NCBI GenBank assembly: GCA_018609935.1
Contig: JAHENH010000082.1
Span: forward strand, 1-61,229
Direction: 5' to 3'
From: Halobacteriales archaeon
GTDB taxonomy: Archaea; Halobacteriota; Halobacteria; Halorutilales; JAHENH01
DNA length: 61,229 nucleotides
Both the position numbers and the translations under genes were made by a program. A model generated the notes under the pieces. That model had not been told where the DNA came from and did not search any database. It was given only the letters and a program-made list of their open reading frames with translations. Positions 53,988 through 61,229 of the stretch are shown here, in pieces. Each line of letters starts with the position of its first letter. Within the stretch, counting starts at the first letter, position 1.

Positions 53988-56771
53988 ATGACGATTATGG
54001 GAGAATATAATCCTTCAGAAGCTATACGCCAGATTGAGGCGAACGAGAATACGTACAAAATGGCGGACCTCACCATACTAGAGGAGCAGGGTCTATGTGA
54101 TCTAGACAGTCTCCCAGTAAGTATTAGAGTACTTCTTGAGTCTGTACTAAGAAACATGGACGGAGATGAGATAACTGAAGAAGATGTAGTAAATACTGCA
54201 TCATGGAGTCCTGACGTTCCAGACGTCGAAGTTCCATTCACACCTTCTCGGGTAGTTCTTCAGGATCTTACTGGAGTTCCAGCAGTTGTAGATCTAGCAG
54301 CTTTAAGATCAACTGTTGATAGATATGATAAAGATCCTTCACTTGTTGAGCCAGAAGTTCCCTGTGATTTAGTTATAGATCATAGTGTACAAGTCGATTT
54401 CTATGGATCTGAAGATGCATTTGAACGGAACGTTGAAATGGAATATAAAAGAAACGGTGAAAGATACAAGGCACTAAAATGGGCTCAAAATGCCTTTGAT
54501 AATTTTAGAGTGGTTCCACCCGGAACAGGAATTGTACATCAAGTTAACCTTGAATACCTAGGCAGAGTAGTGCATTCACGTAAACAGAATGGTGATAATT
54601 GGCTTTTACCAGATACACTAGTTGGTACAGATAGTCATACACCAATGATTGGTGGTATAGGAGTTGTTGGTTGGGGAGTTGGAGGTATAGAAGCAGAAGC
54701 AGCTATGTTAGGACAACCAATAACAATGAAGCTTCCAGAAGTAGTAGGTGTTAAACTTACCGGTGAGCTACCTCAAGGAGCTACAGCTACTGATCTAGTA
54801 TTACATGTAACAGAGCTTCTACGTGATGTTGGTGTAGTAGATAAATTTGTAGAATTCTTCGGACCAGCAGTAAAGACATTAACAGTACCAGATAGAGCAA
54901 CCATATCAAATATGGCACCAGAGCAGGGATCAACTATTAGTTTATTCCCAGTTGATGAAGCTACCCTAGACTATTTAGAGCTCACTGGAAGAGATCCTGA
55001 ACATATAGAGATAGTACGTGAATACCTTGAAGCTCAAGGTCTTTTTGGAGAACAAGAACCAGAATATACCGAAGTAGTGGAACTTGATCTATCAACAGTA
55101 GAACCAAGCCTTGCAGGGCCTAAGCAACCCGAACAACGAGTGGAGCTTAATAATATGAAAACCCACTTCAGAGAACTTCTACATGACGAATTCAAAGACA
55201 ACCTACAAAACATAGATGAAAATGAAATTGAAAGATGGATAGGAGAAGGAGGATACGACAATGGACAAACATCTAGTAGTAAAAAGCCGGAGATAGGTGA
55301 GCTTTCAAAGAAAGTACCAATAGAGATGAATGGAGAGCAAACAGAAATTGGGCATGGAAGCGTAGTTGTAAGCGCGATAACAAGCTGTACAAATACATCA
55401 AATCCATCAGTAATGCTTGCTGCAGGATTGCTAGCTAAAAATGCAGTAGAAAAAGGACTAGATGTACCAGAATATGTAAAAACCAGTCTTGCACCAGGTA
55501 GTAGAGTAGTTACAGAATACCTAGAAAAATCAGGTCTCCTTCCATATCTAGAAGAACTTGGATATAATGTTGTAGGATATGGTTGTACAACATGTATTGG
55601 TAATTCGGGACCACTACCAGACCCTGTAGAGAAAGCCATAGAAGAAAATGATCTCTGGACAGCAAGTGTCCTAAGCGGTAATAGAAACTTCGAAGCTAGA
55701 ATACATCCAAAAATACGTACAAATTATCTAGCAAGTCCCCCACTAGTAGTAGCATATGGTCTAGCAGGTAGGATGGATATAGATCTTAGAGAAGATCCAA
55801 TTGATACAGATAAAGAAGGTGAACCTGTCTATCTAGAAGATATATGGCCAGACCCTGATGAGATACATGAATCTATACACAATGATGTGGATCCATCAAT
55901 GTTTGAAGAAAAATACTCTAATATATTCGAAGGAGATGAACGTTGGGAAAACTTAGAGGCTCCAACTGGAGATGTATATGAATGGGACAAAGAATCAACA
56001 TATATACGTGAACCCCCTTTCTTCAAAGATTTCCCAATAGAAAAGCCTGGAGTGGACAATATAGACAAAGCACGATGTTTAATGTTACTAGGAGATACAG
56101 TAACTACAGACCATATAAGCCCTGCGGGACCATTTAGTGGAGATCTACCTGCAGGACAATGGCTTAAAGAACAAGGAGTTGAACCTAAAGACTTTAACAC
56201 ATATGGATCAAGAAGAGGGAACCATGAAGTAATGATGAGAGGTACATTTGCTAACGTAAGAATAGAAAATGAAATGCTAGATGATGTCGAAGGAGGATAC
56301 ACTATATATCAACCAACGGGAGAAGAAACAACAGTTTTTGAAGCCAGTGAAAGATACCGTGAAGAAGGAATACCACTAGTAGTATTAGCAGGAAAGGAAT
56401 TTGGAACCGGATCAAGTAGGGACTGGGCAGCAAAAGGAACAGATCTCCTAGGAGTTAAAGCAACTATAGCAGAAAGCTATGAAAGAATATACAGAGACAA
56501 CCTAATTGGAATGGGAGTATTACCATTAAAATTCCAAGAAGGAGACTCATGGGAATCACTAGGACTAGAAGGATCAGAAAAATACAGAATACAAGGACTT
56601 GAAGATGGTCTTGAAACAAATGCTGAATTAAATGTAATAGCAGAAAAAGAAAACGGATCCAAAGTTGAATTCCCAGTAACTGCACAGGTAGGAACACCAG
56701 CCGGAGTAAAATATGTTGAAAACGACGGTATCTTACACTATGTCCTAAGAAAACTACTAAAAAATAACTAA
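53988..56771 (+). CDS. Aconitate hydratase, AcnA type
   Basis: This 927-residue enzyme has the [4Fe-4S] ligands in SAITSCTNTSNPS and GYGCTTCIGNSGPL, the swivel-domain active Ser/Arg in GTGSSRDWAAKGT, and GTDSHTPMIGG. It isomerises citrate in the TCA cycle. The alternative start at the fourth codon (MGEYNPSEA) is equally possible. The acidic linker near residue 430-450 is longer than in bacterial AcnA. With SDH nearby it indicates an oxidative TCA cycle. Confidence 0.96.
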   Translation: MTIMGEYNPSEAIRQIEANENTYKMADLTILEEQGLCDLDSLPVSIRVLLESVLRNMDGDEITEEDVVNTASWSPDVPDVEVPFTPSRVVLQDLTGVPAVVDLAALRSTVDRYDKDPSLVEPEVPCDLVIDHSVQVDFYGSEDAFERNVEMEYKRNGERYKALKWAQNAFDNFRVVPPGTGIVHQVNLEYLGRVVHSRKQNGDNWLLPDTLVGTDSHTPMIGGIGVVGWGVGGIEAEAAMLGQPITMKLPEVVGVKLTGELPQGATATDLVLHVTELLRDVGVVDKFVEFFGPAVKTLTVPDRATISNMAPEQGSTISLFPVDEATLDYLELTGRDPEHIEIVREYLEAQGLFGEQEPEYTEVVELDLSTVEPSLAGPKQPEQRVELNNMKTHFRELLHDEFKDNLQNIDENEIERWIGEGGYDNGQTSSSKKPEIGELSKKVPIEMNGEQTEIGHGSVVVSAITSCTNTSNPSVMLAAGLLAKNAVEKGLDVPEYVKTSLAPGSRVVTEYLEKSGLLPYLEELGYNVVGYGCTTCIGNSGPLPDPVEKAIEENDLWTASVLSGNRNFEARIHPKIRTNYLASPPLVVAYGLAGRMDIDLREDPIDTDKEGEPVYLEDIWPDPDEIHESIHNDVDPSMFEEKYSNIFEGDERWENLEAPTGDVYEWDKESTYIREPPFFKDFPIEKPGVDNIDKARCLMLLGDTVTTDHISPAGPFSGDLPAGQWLKEQGVEPKDFNTYGSRRGNHEVMMRGTFANVRIENEMLDDVEGGYTIYQPTGEETTVFEASERYREEGIPLVVLAGKEFGTGSSRDWAAKGTDLLGVKATIAESYERIYRDNLIGMGVLPLKFQEGDSWESLGLEGSEKYRIQGLEDGLETNAELNVIAEKENGSKVEFPVTAQVGTPAGVKYVENDGILHYVLRKLLKNN

Positions 56772-57276
56772 ATTAGTATTATCCTGTAAAACATCTCTAT
56801 AACTTATTTTACTAGCTAGGAGGAGAGTTCTCTGTTCTACTACCCATTTTAGATAAACGGGCTCACAGGGTCTACATTCTCTTAAGACTCTATTTTAGAC
56901 AACCTTTAACCCTACACAATCTATTCCTAATCCTCACTATAGAACATTTTATAGATTGGTTCTGTATTTCTACAATTTTTGAAACCTATATATCAGAATT
57001 ACAGAATTATTTTTTTGTCTACATTGCTTTACTATAACAAGTTTTCTGGGTATTTTAAAATTTTTTCTAGGATGTTGTAGACCCTCTTCCGTACTGACAT
57101 ATATATCTATTAGTGTCTGTAGCTGTTCACTTTACTGTAGCACTTTACGTGTATCTATTCAGTATCAGGATGTTCTAGGATGCTGTAAGGAAGAATAATA
57201 CCACCTATCTTGTTAACACTATTCACTAATAAAAGAAACATAACATCATCTACCTTAAAATTTAAAAAAGTTAGAT
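56772..57276. other. 505-bp gap with a short direct repeat
   Basis: This non-coding gap carries TTCTAGGATGTTGTA at about 57065 and TTCTAGGATGCTGTA at about 57172, 15 bases with one difference. No ORF, tRNA or known RNA is evident. It may hold a degraded element. Confidence 0.4.
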
Positions 57277-58350
57277 CTATTTAATATATCGTTCAGGATT
57301 AACTTTAAGTATTTTATCATCATTTTCAGCAGGTAATCCTCTTCCATCTCTGTTGCTTGTAGATATATAAAGAAATCCGTCAGCACCTTTCTTTACAGCC
57401 CTCAATCTTCCATAATCAGTTAAATGTTTAGTCAGATTTTGAACTTCTCCATTTTCTATTTGTGCTTTATAAAGTCCGTTTCCCCTAAGTCCGGCAAAGA
57501 AAATACTTCCTTTATAGTAAGTAGCTCCAGCTGGTGCCCAAGTTGTTCCTTCAGCATATATTTCCGGTGTCCTCATATCTTCTCTATTTTGGTCTGCCTC
57601 AATTATTGGCCAACCATAATTTTCTCCTGCAAAGATTTTATTTAATTCGTCATTTTGACTATCACCATGTTCAGTTGCCCAAAGTTGCTCATCTATCCAT
57701 ACTAGTCCTTGAGGATTTCGGTGACCATAACTATAAACAGAATTATTCCAAGGATTACTTTCAGGGATTTCTCCATCAGGATTTAACCGTAGAATTTTAC
57801 CTGCAAGATTATTTTTATTTTGCGCCCAACCTGGCTCACCTGCATCTCCAACAGTAATATAAAGCTTCTCATCAGGTCCAAAGTCTATCCTTCCACCATC
57901 ATGGTAAGAAGCCCCAGGTATATCATTAATTAAAACAGTACTATTAGAAAGTTGATTTCCTCTAAGAGTATATCGAACTACTTTATTCTGCAACATATCA
58001 TCTTTTTCAGTTGTCATATATAGATATATCCAGTTGTTCTCCTCAAAACTCGGATGTTTCGTAACACCTAATAGTCCACCTTCACCACGATTTTCAACTT
58101 CTTTAATCTGATACGAATTCTGAAAACCGTTATCATTTGATTTAATCCTCAACAGGGTTCCAGGCCTTTCAGTAACTAGCATATCTCCACTGGGTAAAAA
58201 CTCGATTGCCCAGGGAATTTCTAAATTTTCTGAAACAACAGAAATATTAGCCTCTCCAGAAGATTGTGGCTGAATGAATTGGTAGATTAAACCACCAGAA
58301 ATCAAAATAAAAACTGAAAAAATAATTATATATATCTTTTTACTTTTCAT
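57277..58350 (-). CDS. PQQ-type sugar dehydrogenase (GSDH family), membrane-anchored
   Basis: This 357-residue beta-propeller protein starts with an uncleaved-looking N-terminal membrane segment (about 6-26, IYIIIFSVFILISGGLIYQF), then the family motif NLEIPWAIEFLPSGDMLVTE, YHDGGRIDFGPDEKLYITVG (metal/catalytic loop), and SYGHRNPQGLVW. Relatives oxidise aldoses outside the cell with PQQ or act as sorbosone dehydrogenases. Whether this host makes PQQ is not visible here. Confidence 0.9.
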   Translation of the reverse strand: MKSKKIYIIIFSVFILISGGLIYQFIQPQSSGEANISVVSENLEIPWAIEFLPSGDMLVTERPGTLLRIKSNDNGFQNSYQIKEVENRGEGGLLGVTKHPSFEENNWIYLYMTTEKDDMLQNKVVRYTLRGNQLSNSTVLINDIPGASYHDGGRIDFGPDEKLYITVGDAGEPGWAQNKNNLAGKILRLNPDGEIPESNPWNNSVYSYGHRNPQGLVWIDEQLWATEHGDSQNDELNKIFAGENYGWPIIEADQNREDMRTPEIYAEGTTWAPAGATYYKGSIFFAGLRGNGLYKAQIENGEVQNLTKHLTDYGRLRAVKKGADGFLYISTSNRDGRGLPAENDDKILKVNPERYIK

Positions 58351-58467
58351 TAATTACCATTGAATTTTATATCATCTAAAACTTAATACTATATATGAAT
58401 ATACACAAAAAACTATAAAAATGATATTAGATTATTTAATTAAAAATTTAATATTCTTTTATGTATT

Positions 58468-59742
58468 TCAAAGTTTCTCGCCAAATATAAGAAAATAACT
58501 TGTTCCAATAATACCTATTATAGAAGCTACGGTAAATGACAGGTTTGGACTGAAACTATATATCCAGCCACCAAAAAATCCGCTTGGAATACCGATAGTG
58601 TTTCTTATAAAATAATATGTACCTGTAACCCTACCTTCAGTGTTTTCCTCTGCGGCCCCAACAATTAGAGCCTTATGAGATGGGAGACCAGCGAATCTTA
58701 GACCTGAAAAAGCAAAAAGTAATATAAGTACCCACTGGTTTCTGGGTGAGTTAATCAACAATATAGGAAATAAACTATATACTATAAAGCTAAAAGCTAC
58801 CACTTTTCTTAAACCAACCTTTTCTGCAAGCCTAGATACAGGCAACATAGTCAATAAAGCAATAGACATTTCTACAACAATTAATAACCCAAAAAAAGCA
58901 TCAGGATTTAAATTTAAGCCCAAACCTGTAAATCTTATTTCCATCACCTCAGTAACAACAATAATAAAAAATACATATGCCATACCATTAGCAAACCTTA
59001 TAATAATATCAGCAAAAAGCAAAGGTCTAACATTTTTAGGTATATTTCCTAGATCCTTCAAAATCTGATATACTCCCTCAAATTTTTCCCCAATTGGTCC
59101 GTGGTCTGATCCATATAAAAAGTATTGTAGAACAGTTCCGATAATAGAAAATATAAGGCCAATGGCAAGAATAACCTGAAATCCAGTTTCAAATTCCGTC
59201 GCTAATACAAGTATAAACGCAGCAATTAGAGGACCTAAAAGAAAACCAATTCTTCGGAAGGTCTCCGTACTTGCAAACCCAGACGTTAAATTAGAGTTAG
59301 ATACACTCTGTTTAACTATAGCAAATGTTGCTCCAAGGCCCAATGAACTCCAAGCCTGAGATAAAAAAAGACCTGCAAAGACCCATATCCAGACTGGTAT
59401 AGTAAAACTAGAAAATGATATATCACCTATTTCAGGGGTTATTAACCAAACAAAAAAGCCAAGAGAAGTTGTAGCCCCAAAAAATGTTAGTGATTTCCTA
59501 GAACCTATCTTATCTGATATTTTACCTCCAAGATATGGATAGAATGCAGATATAATCTGTCCAAAGCTTCCGAAAGCACCAATAACAATAGCACCTGCAC
59601 CCAATACACTAAGATATCGAGACATATATCGAGATGTCATTTGAAACCCTAGACTAAAAGCAAACATAGCAATAGAAAGAACTAAAACGTCCTTCTCTAG
59701 ATTTAAAAACTGTTTAAAAACATCTAAAACACTATTAGACAT
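58468..59742 (-). CDS. MFS transporter
   Basis: This 424-residue protein has about 12 transmembrane segments and the MFS loop 2-3 motif GGKISDKIGSRKSLTF, with a related motif in SRLAEKVGLRKVVAF in the second half. The substrate cannot be told. It lies 117 bp upstream of the sugar dehydrogenase in the same orientation. A link between sugar oxidation and export/import is possible but unproven. Confidence 0.88.
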   Translation of the reverse strand: MSNSVLDVFKQFLNLEKDVLVLSIAMFAFSLGFQMTSRYMSRYLSVLGAGAIVIGAFGSFGQIISAFYPYLGGKISDKIGSRKSLTFFGATTSLGFFVWLITPEIGDISFSSFTIPVWIWVFAGLFLSQAWSSLGLGATFAIVKQSVSNSNLTSGFASTETFRRIGFLLGPLIAAFILVLATEFETGFQVILAIGLIFSIIGTVLQYFLYGSDHGPIGEKFEGVYQILKDLGNIPKNVRPLLFADIIIRFANGMAYVFFIIVVTEVMEIRFTGLGLNLNPDAFFGLLIVVEMSIALLTMLPVSRLAEKVGLRKVVAFSFIVYSLFPILLINSPRNQWVLILLFAFSGLRFAGLPSHKALIVGAAEENTEGRVTGTYYFIRNTIGIPSGFFGGWIYSFSPNLSFTVASIIGIIGTSYFLIFGEKL

Positions 59743-59896
59743 CTACTATCTAATTAAGAGAAATAAAATAGTAAAAACTTACTTACAATACAAAAAATTT
59801 AGTAAAATCTCCTCAAACCTAATCGAGAAACATATATAAATATAAAATATGTAATTTATCTTCCAGGCCTAAAATTATATAGTTATATGTATTGAC

Positions 59897-60469
59897 TTGG
59901 ATATGGAGTTTCAAAAGACATTCAAAGATGAATTAAAAAAAGTTCCGTCTCAATTCTACAAAGAGGACTTATTTGTACCTGCTATAGGAAACTTAGATGC
60001 TGAGGTTATGTTAGTAGGAGAAGCCCCTGGAAAACAAGAAGTTAAACAAGGTAAACCGTTCGTAGGAAGAGCAGGAAAAGTACTTAATAATATACTAGAA
60101 GAACTAGATGTGAAAAGAAAGAATCTCTATATAACAAATATAGTTAAGATTCGACCACCTAACAACCGAAACCCTACTAAAGAAGAAAAAGAAGCATGGA
60201 AGTCAGTATTAGAAGCCGAAATCAAAAAAGTAAACCCCAAAACATTGGTTACACTCGGAAATGTTGCAACTAAAGAACTACTTAAAACAACAAAAGGCAT
60301 CTCCAAAATACATGGTAAAATTTTCCAACAAAATGGATGGCAAATCATACCCACATTCCATCCAGCAGCTACACTTTATAACCCTGAAACTAGACCATTA
60401 CTAAAAAAAGATTTAATGAACGTATTCAAAAATAAAGAAAAAAATCAGACTACATTAGACGATTTATGA
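59897..60469 (+). CDS. Family-4 uracil-DNA glycosylase without iron-sulfur cysteines
   Basis: This 190-residue protein has motif A GEAPGKQE (41-48), KPFVGRAGKVLNNILEEL, NIVKIRPPNNRNPTKEE, and motif B TFHPAATLYNPETRP near residue 150, the signature of UDG family 4/5-type enzymes. Family-4 enzymes hold a [4Fe-4S] cluster with four cysteines, one at the position of the Ile in NIVKIRPP and another at the Trp of EEKEAWKS. This protein contains no cysteine. It probably excises uracil from DNA without a cluster. A start at the third codon is also possible. Confidence 0.85.
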   Translation: MDMEFQKTFKDELKKVPSQFYKEDLFVPAIGNLDAEVMLVGEAPGKQEVKQGKPFVGRAGKVLNNILEELDVKRKNLYITNIVKIRPPNNRNPTKEEKEAWKSVLEAEIKKVNPKTLVTLGNVATKELLKTTKGISKIHGKIFQQNGWQIIPTFHPAATLYNPETRPLLKKDLMNVFKNKEKNQTTLDDL

Positions 60470-61002
60470 CTTAGAAAATTAAACCATTAGAATATAAAAT
60501 TTTCCTTTCCATAAAATAAGGGTTAATAATACATAATTCACTAATCTACAAAAGATTATATTCCGTACATCTCCAATATACAAGACAAAATTCTCTAATC
60601 TGAAACCCTACTAAACCACAAGAAGAAAGTCTAACGGAGGGCCGGAACCGAGAATCGAACCCGGGTCTTGGCCTCCACAGGCTCTTTCTTTGTTTACCGA
60701 AAATCGAGGTACAGAGACCAATTTTTGACCTTATTTCAAGGTTTGCTAAAACCATATTCAAAGTTAGAATGATTTTCTTTAAAAATCCCCACTTTGATGA
60801 GCGTTATAATTAACTAAGTAAAAATGACAATATAACCGGTTAGAAAAACTTGATAAATACAATATTCAGCTCTTAAAGTTCTATAAACATAGCTGAGACA
60901 ACAATCTCAGGAAACCAATATGCAACTATGATAAAGTACTTATAGAAGACCGTAGAGAACCCCTAGTCAAAATAGGGTGAGTAAGACAGTAATTTTTTTG
61001 AT
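60470..61002. other. Intergenic region carrying a tRNA-His fragment
   Basis: This 533-bp gap holds the tRNA-His 3' fragment (60640-60680) and otherwise AT-rich DNA with a GC-richer piece at 60940-60990 of unknown nature. The 71-codon ORF covering the fragment is a by-product. Confidence 0.5.
60640..60680 (-). tRNA. tRNA-His (GTG) 3' fragment
   Basis: Minus-strand bases from the anticodon loop onward match tRNA-His: loop CTGTGGA with anticodon GTG, GGCCA 3' anticodon strand, T arm CCGGG-TTCGATT-CTCGG, acceptor 3' strand TTCCGGC and discriminator C, a histidine-tRNA trait. Upstream of position 32 the expected partner strands are absent: the bases read AGAGC instead of a TGGCC-type strand, and no GCCGGAA 5' acceptor is found within 500 bp. 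It is a truncated copy, an integration scar, or a split-tRNA half. Confidence 0.75.
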
Positions 61003-61229
61003 TTATGCTTCTGTTTTGACTGCTTTTTTTGTTTCTTCTACCGTCTCAACCGTTTGGTTCTCTACTTCATCTAGACCTTGGAGTAATGGATCTACTTGTT
61101 CGTCGAAGATTTCTATGTTTTCCTCTATTGTTTCAACGTAAGCTTCTAATGTGTTTTCTAGGTTTTGTTCAAATACTTCTATTGCTTCTTCGTTTGACTG
61201 TTGAAATGCTTTATATGCTTCATTGTATA
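61003..61229 (-). CDS. C-terminal part of an acidic helical protein (runs off window)
   Basis: The minus strand encodes 75 residues ending in TETKKAVKTEA-like Lys/Glu-rich sequence with a TAA at 61003-61005; the start is beyond the window. The visible part (AFQQSNEEAIEVFEQNLENT, then EAYVETIEENIEIFDEQ) is acidic and heptad-like. It could be a phasin-like or scaffold coiled coil. I do not recognise a family. Confidence 0.55.
   Translation of the reverse strand, partial: YNEAYKAFQQSNEEAIEVFEQNLENTLEAYVETIEENIEIFDEQVDPLLQGLDEVENQTVETVEETKKAVKTEA

Noticed and set aside
55034..55639. 201-aa minus-strand ORF inside aconitase
   Set aside because: Antisense mirror of a confidently assigned gene; no ribosome-binding site or domain.
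60546..60761. 71-aa minus-strand ORF across the tRNA-His fragment
   Set aside because: It translates tRNA sequence and AT-rich flank; no homology seen.

Overview
The window is a chromosomal segment of an AT-rich archaeon. Archaeal identity is clear from eukaryote-like RNA polymerase subunits (RpoD, RpoN, RpoK), archaeal ribosomal proteins (eL18 beside uL13 and uS9), SBDS, RNase P proteins Rpp30 and Pop5, an archaeal RNase P RNA, RfcL, a duplicated-domain tRNA splicing endonuclease, and ether-lipid genes. Several details point to a relative of Haloarchaea: the acidic N-terminal tail of uS2 followed by a GTQQKT motif, the gene order eL18-uL13-uS9-rpoN-rpoK-eno-uS2-mvk-ipk, the sdhC-D-B-A order, a 444-residue HMG-CoA synthase, a PGF-CTERM-like tail, an EMC6-like protein and generally acidic proteins. 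The low G+C is unlike classical haloarchaea, so an uncultured sister lineage is my inference; a ribosomal-protein tree would decide it.

Layout. 1-15.3 kb is mostly acyl-CoA and redox metabolism: the 5' part of an AMP-dependent acyl-CoA synthetase, a VWA/MoxR pair, a DUF35 and thiolase-like pair, enoyl-CoA hydratase, acyl-CoA dehydrogenase, a P-loop/M20/flavin-binding trio, a zinc alcohol dehydrogenase, a leaderless solute-binding-like protein and the UbiA-family lipid enzyme DGGGP synthase. 15.4-23.3 kb is rich in isoprenoid genes: ferredoxin, two geranylgeranyl-reductase-family flavoproteins, HMG-CoA synthase, polyprenyl diphosphate synthase, isopentenyl phosphate kinase and mevalonate kinase. 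23.3-32.9 kb carries two ribosomal/RNA polymerase operons, a zinc-type ferredoxin, tRNA-Leu and tRNA-Ser, and SBDS. 33-41.5 kb is dominated by RNA processing: Pop5, Rpp30, EndA, CCA-adding enzyme, tRNA-Asn and RNase P RNA, with GAPDH and PurC between. 42.4-49.4 kb holds TyrRS, the LysW-carrier amino acid operon with an Lrp-type regulator, and RfcL. 49.5-56.8 kb carries succinate dehydrogenase and aconitase. The end has a PQQ-type sugar dehydrogenase, an MFS transporter, a family-4 uracil-DNA glycosylase, a tRNA-His 3' fragment and the C-terminus of an acidic helical protein.

Together the genes describe an aerobic-style heterotroph (TCA cycle with SDH and aconitase, acyl-CoA oxidation, GAPDH and enolase) that makes isoprenoid lipids through IPK. 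No CRISPR array and no intact transposase is present, but at least three and perhaps five decayed IS200/IS605 (TnpB-type) relics are scattered in the gaps.

The most interesting points are: a thiolase-fold protein without the catalytic cysteine paired with DUF35 (resembling the Ltp2/ChsH2 retro-aldolase arrangement); a 35-codon ORF joined by ATGA overlaps on both sides between rpoK and eno; a tRNA-His 3' fragment beginning at the anticodon loop; a family-4 UDG with no cysteine at all; and a LysW operon without the reductase gene.
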